DNA of 6,787 nucleotides from Alistipes sp. GTDB lineage: Bacteria > Bacteroidota > Bacteroidia > Bacteroidales > Rikenellaceae. Location: the NCBI GenBank assembly GCA_029051915.1, contig JAIDKM010000348.1, positions 1 to 6,787 of the forward strand, in the 5' to 3' direction. Of this stretch, positions 1-5,456 are shown in pieces (within the stretch, counting starts at the first letter, position 1; the number at the start of each line of letters is the position of its first letter). The notes beneath the pieces are model-generated. The model did no database searches and had not been told where the DNA came from. It was given only the letters and a program-made list of their open reading frames with translations. Both the position numbers and the translations under genes were made by a program.

Positions 1-202
1 ATAAGAGCCCGGCCGGGAGGGCGGGGGAGATAAAAGGTTCCCGCCAGCGCGGCCGCAGATTCAGCAATCCCCCCGCTAAGAGCGGGGCTTTAGGGGGAAA
101 TAGAGCCAGCTCTTTCTATTCAACCTCCTCTGTCCTTGCCCGGTTTTAGTGGGGTATACATTCCAGTCTGCCGGGAAGTCTGCGCCGCACCCTTCCCGTC
201 AT
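1..202. other. Gene-free GC-rich leader region
   Basis: I see no convincing gene here. It starts with a perfect 10-base palindrome at 8-17 (CCCGGCCGGG) inside a G-rich stretch, then a hairpin at 71-87. All plus-strand frames are short: the longest runs from the left edge to a TAG at 147-149 and has a low-complexity composition (Arg, Gly, Ser), so I do not call it. The reading frame that later gives the FISUMP-like peptide has a stop at 101-103 and no ATG before the similarity begins, only a GTG at 149. The region may be the edge of an element that continues to the left. Confidence 0.5.
71..91 (+). terminator. Terminator-like GC hairpin (weak)
   Basis: CCCCGCT (71-77) pairs perfectly with AGCGGGG (81-87) around a three-base AAG loop, and CTTTAG follows. 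The stem is strong, but the T-run is only three bases long, so this may be a worn terminator for a gene to the left of the window or simply a structured element. The flanking C-run (69-74) and G-run (93-97) could form a longer alternative stem. Confidence 0.3.
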
Positions 203-430
203 TCATTCCAGCGATTGCTTCGCTCGCCTGCCTCGGGCTACCGCAACTACACGTCGGGAGCCTTGACGAGCGTCGGCACGGAGGGCGATTTCTGGGCTTC
301 TTCGCCCGGTAGCGCAGGCAATACCGCTGCGAGCCGCTTCTTGTTCACTGCAAGTGGCGTGCTTCCGTTGGCTACGCCCTTCCGTTCTTTCGGCTTCCCC
401 GTGCGCTGCGTCCAGTATCTGCAAGCTGTT
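203..430 (+). pseudogene. FISUMP / C-type-lectin-fold C-terminal fragment resembling a DGR variable repeat
   Basis: In the frame read from 149, the translation from about 221 to 415 reads as the C-terminal end of a FISUMP-type domain (Fibrobacter succinogenes major paralogous domain): PASGYRNYTSGALTSVGTEG at 227-286, then a WASSP core starting at 293, and a GFPVRCVQ ending at 392-415. From memory, Bacteroidota copies of this region are rich in Asn between these landmarks, because the DGR template repeat carries AAC/AAT codons. Here those positions hold Ala, Arg, Leu, Thr, Gly, Leu, Ala, Thr, Pro, Phe and Phe, and 9 of these 11 codons end in C or T, as A-directed mutagenesis of AAC/AAT would leave them. 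The stretch is poor in A. It is not an intact gene: there is no ATG, an in-frame stop lies at 101-103, the N-terminal part of the domain is missing, and the frame runs on past VRCVQ without the usual early stop into the tRNA terminator. It could be a truncated variable-repeat gene or a relic of a DGR cassette. No reverse transcriptase or Avd-like gene is in the window. Confidence 0.6.
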
Positions 431-592
431 TTTTCATCGAAAGAGTGCCCGGAGCGCTGTGTGGTACCGGTTGGTGTCCAAATATGTTATAAAAAGGCTG
501 AAAAATATTATTTTTTGTTGCCCGCAAGAAATTTGTTATTATTTTTGCGAGGTAAAGCGTTGCGGCGTTCGGTCGTCCGACGGGCTCTGAAG
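431..592. other. Gene-free stretch with an AT-rich island
   Basis: No gene is supported. The frame of the FISUMP-like piece stays open but its translation looks random (Lys, Tyr and Leu runs from AT-rich DNA). Bases 481-547 are strikingly AT-rich compared with both flanks and contain one promoter-like pair of boxes, listed separately. Small palindromes occur at 452-457 (AGCGCT) and in the GGTACCGGT around 464. Confidence 0.4.
518..547 (+). promoter_or_regulatory. Possible Bacteroidota promoter in AT-rich island
   Basis: TATTTTTG at 540-547 matches the Bacteroidota -7 consensus TAnnTTTG. A TTG at 518-520 lies 19 bases upstream, and a full TTTG at 514-517 lies 22 bases upstream. Transcription would start near 552-555 and run antisense through the tRNA unit to the regulator at 755, giving a leader of about 200 bases. 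I found no better plus-strand promoter for the 755-5336 gene block, but AT-rich DNA produces such matches easily. Confidence 0.25.
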
Positions 593-631
593 AATAACAA
601 AACACAGGCATCGCTTGTCGCAATGCCTGTG
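593..631 (-). terminator. Intrinsic terminator of the tRNA-Arg gene
   Basis: On the minus strand a 9-base stem (623-631 with 603-611) encloses an 11-base loop and is followed at once by TTTTGTTATT (602 down to 593). It begins 8 bases after the tRNA 3' end, so it is well placed to end that transcript. On the plus strand no T-run follows, so it should act in one direction only. Confidence 0.8.
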
Positions 632-638
632 CCTGAAG

Positions 639-710
639 TAGTCCCGACGGGAATCGAACCCATATCGTAAGAACCGGAATCTTGTATTCTATCCATTGAA
701 CTACGGGACC
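639..710 (-). tRNA. tRNA-Arg (anticodon CCG)
   Basis: Read on the minus strand, the 72 bases fold into a full cloverleaf. The 7-base acceptor stem GGTCCCG pairs with CGGGACT (the first pair is G-U) and the discriminator base is A. The D-stem is GTTC/GAAT, the anticodon arm is CAAGA-TTCCGGT-TCTTA, the variable loop has 4 bases (CGAT), and the T-arm is ATGGG-TTCGATT-CCCGT. The loop places U33 before CCG, which reads the CGG arginine codon. CCA is not encoded, so it must be added after transcription. The outermost anticodon-stem pair would be C-A, a mismatch. The gene has its own promoter (718-749) and terminator (593-631) and lies divergently from the regulator gene at 755. Confidence 0.93.
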
Positions 711-717
711 GGATGCG

Positions 718-749
718 CAAAGATAAGTATTTTTATTTAAAGTGTGAAA
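718..749 (-). promoter_or_regulatory. Promoter of the tRNA-Arg gene
   Basis: On the minus strand TATCTTTG (725 down to 718) is a perfect TAnnTTTG -7 box, with TTTC (749 down to 746) 20 bases upstream as a one-mismatch -33 box. The expected start lies near 711-713, practically at the tRNA 5' end (710), so the precursor would have almost no leader for RNase P to remove. The boxes overlap the space just before the ATG at 755, so the two divergent genes share this region. Confidence 0.65.
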
Positions 750-754
750 TCGAA

Positions 755-1384
755 ATGCGGGAAAAGCAGAATAATTGGCAAAGAATCGAAGCGGTAATCA
801 AGTGGGCGAACATGTCTACCAACTATTTCGCCCGGCATATCGGCTTGCCCCGGGGCGAGAATCTCTATCAGATCAAGCGCGGCAACAACGGCATTTCGCG
901 CAACGTGGCCCAGCGGATCGTGGAGAAGTTTCCGCAGATCGACAAGTTGTGGCTGCTCACGGGCGACGGGCAGATGTTCGCCTCGCAGCCTTTGCACGGG
1001 GCTCAGATTCCTTTCTATAACGTGGACGTCGAGCAGGGGATCGCCGATCTCCAGAAGCTCGAGCCCGAGGGCGACTTGTCTGTGCCCCGGCTGGGGCCTT
1101 GCGACTTGGCCATGGTCTATTCGGGGCGGGCTATGGGAGCGCTTCTGCCGCCGGGTACGGTGGTTTTTTTGAAAAATATCGACCGGGATGAAATTATTCC
1201 TGGTGAAGAATACGTGATTATCAGCCGAAAAATTGTAACTTTGCGTATAGTACGTGCCGCCGACAGCGGCAAACGGCTCCGCCTGGTTGCCGGAGATCAC
1301 GAGAGCTACGACGATATAGTTCTCAATATCAGCGACATCATGGCGGTTTACAAGGTTTGTGGAAAGTTGATAATTAACACGTAG
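755..1384 (+). CDS. HTH transcriptional regulator with degenerate LexA/CI-like (S24) C-terminal domain
   Basis: A 209-residue protein. Residues about 8-65 look like a phage-repressor-type helix-turn-helix (STNYFARHIGLPRGENLYQI, then a second helix pair ending in LWLLTGDGQM), a layout common in Bacteroidota XRE/S24 regulators. Residues about 115-205 follow the LexA/CI autoprotease fold. However, where active members have GDSM the protein has GRAM (124-127), so the nucleophile position is Ala126, and where the Lys base is expected in a VTLK-like strand it has Arg164. I infer that it cannot cleave itself and acts as a plain DNA-binding or dimerising regulator. I chose ATG 755 over an in-frame ATG at 713 because the latter lies inside the tRNA promoter and starts 3 bases from the tRNA end; the extra 14 residues add no recognisable domain. 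The stop lies 4 bases before ribE, so the two are likely cotranscribed. Its targets are unknown; autoregulation from the shared divergent region is possible. Confidence 0.8.
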   Translation: MREKQNNWQRIEAVIKWANMSTNYFARHIGLPRGENLYQIKRGNNGISRNVAQRIVEKFPQIDKLWLLTGDGQMFASQPLHGAQIPFYNVDVEQGIADLQKLEPEGDLSVPRLGPCDLAMVYSGRAMGALLPPGTVVFLKNIDRDEIIPGEEYVIISRKIVTLRIVRAADSGKRLRLVAGDHESYDDIVLNISDIMAVYKVCGKLIINT

Positions 1385-1388
1385 CACT

Positions 1389-1982
1389 ATGTTTTCAGGT
1401 ATCGTGGAGCAGGTCGCGGAGGTCGTCGGCGTCCGCTCCGACCGTTGCAACAGGGATTTCACCTTCCGCGCGGCTTTCGCTCCGGAGTTGAAGATCGACC
1501 AGAGCATCGCGCATAACGGCGTTTGTCTGACAGTCGTGGACATCGCCGGCGACACCTATACCGTTACCGCCATGAAGGAGACGCTCGACCGCAGCAACCT
1601 CGGGTCGTTGCAGGTGGGCGATTTGGTCAATGTCGAGCGGTCGATGAAGCCCGATGCGTTGCTCGACGGCCATATCGTGCAGGGGCACGTCGACCAGACG
1701 GCCCGGTGTACGGCCAAGGAGGATGCCGGCGGCAGTTGGTACTTCACTTTCTCTTACGAGCCGCAGGGCGGCGGTCTGTGTACCGTCGAGAAGGGTTCCG
1801 TCGCCGTCAACGGCGTCAGCCTCACGGTCTGCGATTCGCAGGCCGATAGTTTCCGCGTGGCGATCATTCCTTATACTATGGAGCATACCAATTTCTGCCG
1901 TATCGGCGTGGGTTCGGTCGTCAATCTCGAGTTCGACATCGTGGGCAAGTACATCGCCCGTCTCATGCAGCAATACAGGTAG
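1389..1982 (+). CDS. ribE: Riboflavin synthase, alpha subunit
   Basis: This 197-residue cytoplasmic enzyme converts two 6,7-dimethyl-8-ribityllumazine molecules into riboflavin and a pyrimidinedione, the last step of vitamin B2 synthesis. It shows the two tandem lumazine-binding barrels expected of the family: the first runs from MFSGIVE at the N-terminus through NGVCLTV (43-49) to about residue 90, and the second from DGHIVQGHVD (93-102) through EKGSVAVNGVSLTV (134-147) to IPYTMEHTNF (160-169). The C-terminal helix, which trimerises the enzyme in known members, follows NLEFDIVGKY (179-188). Length is normal. There is no FMN riboswitch before it, since only 4 bases separate it from the HTH regulator. 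In some bacteria this gene is called ribC. The rest of the rib pathway is not in the window. Confidence 0.96.
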   Translation: MFSGIVEQVAEVVGVRSDRCNRDFTFRAAFAPELKIDQSIAHNGVCLTVVDIAGDTYTVTAMKETLDRSNLGSLQVGDLVNVERSMKPDALLDGHIVQGHVDQTARCTAKEDAGGSWYFTFSYEPQGGGLCTVEKGSVAVNGVSLTVCDSQADSFRVAIIPYTMEHTNFCRIGVGSVVNLEFDIVGKYIARLMQQYR

Positions 1983-1985
1983 GGT

Positions 1986-3032
1986 ATGAAGATCAAGACT
2001 AAGGAGGGAGCTTCGCTGTGGATCGCGTTGCTCGCCGCGGTCATCGTGGCCGTCGGCATGTGGTTTCTGGGCGTGGCGTGGTGGATTACGCTCTGCGTGG
2101 CGGTCGGGGTCTTCGCCGTCATGGTGCTCGTCGCGCTCTTCATCATCCGCAAGTACGTGGCTTATAAGCTCAAGCCCATCTATTCCATCGTCCTCTCGCG
2201 CGATGTCCATACCAGCGAGATCTTCTCTCAGTTGCGCGACAAGCGGGTCGAGAACATCGGCGAGGAGCTCACCGCCTGGGCCGATACCAACGACCGCGAG
2301 ATCGCCCGCCTCAAGGAGGCCGAGCACTTCCGCAAGCAGTACCTCGGCAACGTCGCCCATGAGTTGAAAACTCCGATTTTCAATATCCAGGGTTATATCT
2401 CCACGTTGTTGGACGGCGGCTTGGAGGACGAGCTCATCAACCGCAAGTTCCTCGAGCGGGCCGAGAAGAGCATCGACCGGCTCATCAACATCGTCAACGA
2501 CCTCGATACCATCTCCAAGCTCGAAAGCAACATGAACCGGCTCGACATGGAGAAGTTCGACATCGTCGCGTTGGCTAAGGAGATCGCCGAGCAGGCCGAG
2601 ATGGAGGCCGATAAAAAGGGTATCCGAATCTCGGTCAAGGGTGCCGAGAACCTGCCTTCGCAGTTTTGGGTTTTGGCCGACAAGCACTTCATCGGCCAGG
2701 TCTTCGTCAACCTCATTATCAACTCCATCCGCTACGGCAAGGAGGGCGGCGCCACCCGCATCCGCTTCCGCGACATGCTCGACCGCATCCTCGTCGAGAT
2801 CGAGGATAACGGACAGGGTATCGGCAAGGAGGATCTGCCGCGGGTCTTCGAGCGTTTCTACCGCACCGACAAGGGGCGTTCGCGCGAGCAGGGCGGCACA
2901 GGCTTGGGCCTGGCGATCGTCAAGCATATCGTCGAGGCGCACGGCGAGCGGATCTCCGTGCGTAGCGAGCCCGGCGTGGGCAGCACTTTCTCGTTCTCTC
3001 TCAGGAAGGTGCCTTTGCAGGAGATCCGGTAG
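1986..3032 (+). CDS. Sensor histidine kinase with two adjacent membrane helices
   Basis: A 348-residue membrane kinase of the PhoR-like HisKA/HATPase_c type. Two hydrophobic helices (about 11-30 and 33-55) are joined by only a couple of residues, so there is almost no periplasmic part. A linker of about 60 residues leads to the HisKA helix with the phosphoacceptor His125 in HELKTP (125-130). The ATP-binding domain carries the N box (NLIIN, 242-246), the G1 box DNGQG (274-278), the F box FERFY (288-292), the G2 box GGTGLGLA (303-310) and a final GST (332-334). All catalytic motifs are intact, so it should autophosphorylate. Its ATG lies 3 bases after the ribE stop. No response regulator is in the window, so its partner must be elsewhere. 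Orphan membrane kinases in this phylum include PorY, which controls type IX secretion, but nothing here proves that identity. Confidence 0.9.
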   Translation: MKIKTKEGASLWIALLAAVIVAVGMWFLGVAWWITLCVAVGVFAVMVLVALFIIRKYVAYKLKPIYSIVLSRDVHTSEIFSQLRDKRVENIGEELTAWADTNDREIARLKEAEHFRKQYLGNVAHELKTPIFNIQGYISTLLDGGLEDELINRKFLERAEKSIDRLINIVNDLDTISKLESNMNRLDMEKFDIVALAKEIAEQAEMEADKKGIRISVKGAENLPSQFWVLADKHFIGQVFVNLIINSIRYGKEGGATRIRFRDMLDRILVEIEDNGQGIGKEDLPRVFERFYRTDKGRSREQGGTGLGLAIVKHIVEAHGERISVRSEPGVGSTFSFSLRKVPLQEIR

Positions 3033-3055
3033 TTTTTTCGTAACAATCCGTTTGA

Positions 3056-3916
3056 ATGATACAGCCTCTTTCCATCGTCTGGAATTTCGATCCGGTGCTT
3101 TTCCGCATCGGGTCGCTCGACATCCGTTACTACGGTTTGATGTGGGTGTTGGCCATCCTCGTCGGCGCCAAGCTCTTCGATTGTTTTTGCCGGCGCGAGG
3201 GATTGCCTCAGAAGGTCTCCGAGTCGATCTTCATCTACGGTACGTTGGCCACCATCATCGGCGCACGGCTCGGCCATTGCCTCTTCTACGATCCCGTCGA
3301 GTATCTGCACGCTCCGTGGACCATCATCACCGGGTTCCGCGACGGTGGACTCGCCAGCCACGGCGCCGCCATCGGGTTGTTGATCGGGCTGTGGCTCTTT
3401 TCGCGCAGGAACCGGTTGCCTTACGTCTGGTCGCTCGACCGCATCATGATCGCCGTCGGCATCGGCGGGGCTTTCGTACGGCTGGGCAACCTCTTCAATT
3501 CCGAGATCTTCGGCACCGCCACTTCCTTGCCGTGGGGTTTCGAGTTCGTGCGGTCGCATAAATGGCTCTACGAGTTCGCTCCCGCGGCCGTGCATCCCAC
3601 CCAGATCTACGAGGCCCTTTGTTACCTCGCTACTTTCGCTTTGCTCTCGTGGCTCTATTTCGGCCGCGATCTGGCTCGGCGGCGGCCCGGCGTGTTGTTC
3701 GGCATCGGCTTGGAGGGCATCTTCCTCACTCGGTTCTTCCTCGAGTTCATCAAGACCGAGCAGGAGGCTTTCGAGCGAGGCTGGATGCTCGACATGGGCC
3801 AGTGGCTGAGCATTCCTTTCATCATCTTGGGGGCCTACATGATATTTCGGGGTTTTTCCCGGCCGGCCGTTCCGGCGGCTCCCGTCGTCTTGACCACTAA
3901 AAAGAAAAAGCTATGA
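3056..3916 (+). CDS. lgt: Prolipoprotein diacylglyceryl transferase
   Basis: A 286-residue inner-membrane enzyme that moves diacylglycerol from phosphatidylglycerol to the lipobox cysteine of prolipoproteins, the first step of lipoprotein maturation. Family landmarks in order: IRYYGLMW (23-30) at the first helix, GGLASHGAAIG (97-107) with His102 at the place of the essential His103 of the E. coli enzyme, the Lgt signature VRLGNLFNSEIFG (141-153) with Arg142, Asn145 and Glu150, HPTQIYE (180-186), RFFLEF (226-231) and MGQWLSIP (247-254). The C-terminus ends in a Lys-rich tail (282-285), probably cytoplasmic. It starts 23 bases after the kinase and overlaps the next gene by ATGA. The lipoprotein encoded at 5457 is a natural substrate. 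Confidence 0.96.
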   Translation: MIQPLSIVWNFDPVLFRIGSLDIRYYGLMWVLAILVGAKLFDCFCRREGLPQKVSESIFIYGTLATIIGARLGHCLFYDPVEYLHAPWTIITGFRDGGLASHGAAIGLLIGLWLFSRRNRLPYVWSLDRIMIAVGIGGAFVRLGNLFNSEIFGTATSLPWGFEFVRSHKWLYEFAPAAVHPTQIYEALCYLATFALLSWLYFGRDLARRRPGVLFGIGLEGIFLTRFFLEFIKTEQEAFERGWMLDMGQWLSIPFIILGAYMIFRGFSRPAVPAAPVVLTTKKKKL

Positions 3917-4848
3917 ATACGAATCCGATGACCGATCAGGTCAACCGTCTGATCGGCAACCGCCTCGCTGCCGGTTGCGATCTCTTCATGCCCGGTATCG
4001 GGTCGTTGTACGTCGAGCAGATCGGCGCCCGCCGCGTTTCGAAACGGTTGGTCGAGCCGCCGTGCCGCGTCGTTAACTTCACGTCGCAGGAGCGGGGTGC
4101 TTCGTTGGTCGACGAGATCGTCGTCGCCGCCCGTTGCGAGACGGAGAAGGCCCAGTCGATCTACGATCGGTGGCTCGACAGCGTCTTGGGCGACAATACG
4201 TTGATTATCGACGGCGTCGGCGCCATCCAGTTCAACAACTTCATTCCCGAGCCCGAGTTCGAGCGCTTGCTCAATCCGCAGGGACGTACTCCCGTGAAGG
4301 TCGGGTCGGGTAGTTCCGGTTGGGTGCTTTGGGGTAGCATCGTCGCCGCGTTGGTTCTGATCGGCATCGGGTACTTCGTCTATTGCGAATATGCCGCCGA
4401 GAAAGCGGAGGTCGAGGATATGTTGGCCGAGATCGTCGGCGAGGAGCCGTCTGCAGAAATTCCGTCCGCCGAGGTTCCTTCTGCCGAAACTCCGGTCGCC
4501 GCCAATACGGCCGCTCCCGGTGCAGAGAAGGCCGCCGGCGCAGCACAGACTCCCGTTCCCGCCGCTCCGGTCGTCGAAAGTCGGCCGCAGGGTACCGTCG
4601 AGGCTCCCGCTTCGCTCGTCCCGGGACATCATTATGTCGTCGCCGGCGTCTTCAGCATGCCCGAGAATGCGGCGCATGCCGTCGAGCAGTTCCGTGCCGA
4701 GGATCCCGCCGTGCGATGCGTCGTCTATCGGTTCGGCAATAAGTTGATGGTCTCGCCTTTCGGTTCCGAGAGTCTCGCCGCTTGCCAGGATTTCACGCGG
4801 GCCAACCGTCCCCGGTGGTCCGACATCTGGATCTATTCCGCCCGTTGA
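3913..4848 (+). CDS. Membrane-anchored protein with two HU-like (CCDC81-type) domains and a C-terminal SPOR domain
   Basis: A 311-residue protein with a clear three-part build. Residues about 5-60 and 62-120 resemble the paired prokaryotic CCDC81-type HU domains found in Bacteroidota; each has a beta-turn of the form MPGIGSL (26-32) or IDGVGAIQF (99-107). One membrane helix covers about 137-158. A Pro/Ala/Glu linker (about 159-233) includes three five-residue repeats, PSAEI, PSAEV and PSAET (179-193). Residues about 238-311 form a SPOR domain (HHYVVAGVFSMPENA..., KLMVSPFGS..., ending DIWIYSAR). SPOR domains bind glycan strands stripped of stem peptides at division sites. The likely topology is HU-like domains in the cytoplasm and SPOR in the periplasm, which would link a DNA- or protein-binding module to the septal wall; this function is inferred. 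It overlaps lgt by 4 bases and shares one base with the next gene, so translation is probably coupled. Confidence 0.85.
   Translation: MNTNPMTDQVNRLIGNRLAAGCDLFMPGIGSLYVEQIGARRVSKRLVEPPCRVVNFTSQERGASLVDEIVVAARCETEKAQSIYDRWLDSVLGDNTLIIDGVGAIQFNNFIPEPEFERLLNPQGRTPVKVGSGSSGWVLWGSIVAALVLIGIGYFVYCEYAAEKAEVEDMLAEIVGEEPSAEIPSAEVPSAETPVAANTAAPGAEKAAGAAQTPVPAAPVVESRPQGTVEAPASLVPGHHYVVAGVFSMPENAAHAVEQFRAEDPAVRCVVYRFGNKLMVSPFGSESLAACQDFTRANRPRWSDIWIYSAR
4447..4491 (+). repeat. Three tandem five-codon units in the SPOR-protein linker
   Basis: Three consecutive units encode PSAEI, PSAEV and PSAET. The DNA copies differ at several wobble positions (for example CCG/CCG/CCT for Pro and GCA/GCC/GCC for Ala), so the repeat is clearer in protein than in DNA and is not a fresh slippage product. 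It forms part of the flexible periplasmic linker. Confidence 0.75.
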
Positions 4849-5336
4849 TGCGTCTCGCCGAAGCGATTACGCGGACGATCGACCGGTTCTATCTCTCGTC
4901 TGTCGCGGCTTTCGTGCCGCGGCAGACGTTCCGTTATGCCTTTTGCGGCGGTATCACCTACGGGCTTTTCGATCCGCTGTGTTATTCGTTGATCTATAAT
5001 TGCGTCGTCGCCCATCGGTTCGTGCGGCTGGGCTTCGTTACGCTCTCGCCCCATATCGCCGCTTTGGTACTGGTCTTTCCGCTCACTTTCTTCGTCGGCT
5101 TCTACCTCAACCGCAACGTCGCGTTCCGGCAGTCGCCTCTGCGGACACGTACGCAGCTTTTCCGTTATGCGCTCTCCGTCGGCGGGTCGATTCTCTTGAC
5201 GTATGCCGGCGTGAAGTTCTTCGTCGAGGTGTGCCGCCTCTGGCCCACTCCGGCTAAGGTCTTTACTACGGTCATCACCACGGTCTACAGTTACTTCGTC
5301 GCCAAATACTTCACGTTCCGCCACGCCGCCCGGTAG
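4848..5336 (+). CDS. GtrA-family membrane protein
   Basis: A 162-residue integral membrane protein. Members of this family (GtrA/DPMS-type) help move polyprenyl-phosphate-linked sugars across the inner membrane or assist glycosyltransferases that modify surface polysaccharides. Four hydrophobic helices lie at about 28-52, 68-92, 105-127 and 135-155. Typical features are FRYAFCGGI (28-36) at the first helix, FYLNRNVAF (85-93) after the second, LFRYALSVGG (104-113) before the third, and the closing YSYFVAKYFTFR (147-158). I chose ATG 4848 because it shares its A with the TGA of the SPOR gene (TGATG), a classic coupling signal; an earlier in-frame ATG at 4782 would lie deep inside that gene. No glycosyltransferase is adjacent, so the sugar substrate is unknown. 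Confidence 0.88.
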   Translation: MRLAEAITRTIDRFYLSSVAAFVPRQTFRYAFCGGITYGLFDPLCYSLIYNCVVAHRFVRLGFVTLSPHIAALVLVFPLTFFVGFYLNRNVAFRQSPLRTRTQLFRYALSVGGSILLTYAGVKFFVEVCRLWPTPAKVFTTVITTVYSYFVAKYFTFRHAAR

Positions 5337-5376
5337 CCCGTTTTCGCACCTCGCCCGAAAATTATTTCACGCAGGA

Positions 5377-5407
5377 TTTTTTTTAATGCCGGAACATAGT
5401 ATTTTTG
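5377..5407 (+). promoter_or_regulatory. Promoter of the lipoprotein gene
   Basis: TATTTTTG at 5400-5407 is a perfect TAnnTTTG -7 box; TTTT at 5377-5380, 19 bases upstream, is a one-mismatch -33 box. The start would be near 5412-5414, giving a leader of about 44 bases before ATG 5457. The 120-base gap is markedly AT-rich compared with its flanks, which supports an independent promoter. The sequence before the ATG is AT-rich without a Shine-Dalgarno at a proper distance, usual for this phylum. Confidence 0.6.
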
Positions 5408-5456
5408 TATCTCGAACGTTTATTCGGTGTAGGAATAGTTTAAAATTACAGTACGT

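Noticed and set aside
221..415. Reading the DGR-like segment as a template repeat
   Set aside because: A template repeat should be rich in A (AAC/AAT runs). This stretch is poor in A and carries already changed codons, so it resembles a variable repeat.
639..710. tRNA as attachment site of an integrated element carrying the DGR-like piece
   Set aside because: The tRNA is followed by its own intact terminator, and neither an integrase gene nor a repeat of the tRNA 3' end is visible in the window.
713..754. Upstream in-frame ATG of the HTH regulator
   Set aside because: It sits inside the tRNA promoter and 3 bases from the tRNA, and the added 14 residues bring no known motif.
1381..1391. FMN riboswitch before ribE
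   Set aside because: Only 4 bases separate ribE from the previous gene, and no RFN-like conserved blocks are visible upstream.
737..1555. A 272-codon minus-strand open frame opposite the HTH regulator and ribE start
   Set aside because: It overlaps the tRNA promoter side and two better-supported genes, and shows no domain.
1395..2942. A 515-codon open frame on the minus strand opposite ribE and the kinase
   Set aside because: It mirrors two genes with full sets of family motifs. Its translation is rich in Asp, Leu, His and Arg without a recognisable domain, as expected from the reverse of GTC/GAC/CTC-rich codons.
5340..5366. Terminator after the GtrA gene
   Set aside because: TTTTCG pairs with CGAAAA over 6 mostly A-T bases with a 9-base loop and no proper T-run; too weak to call.
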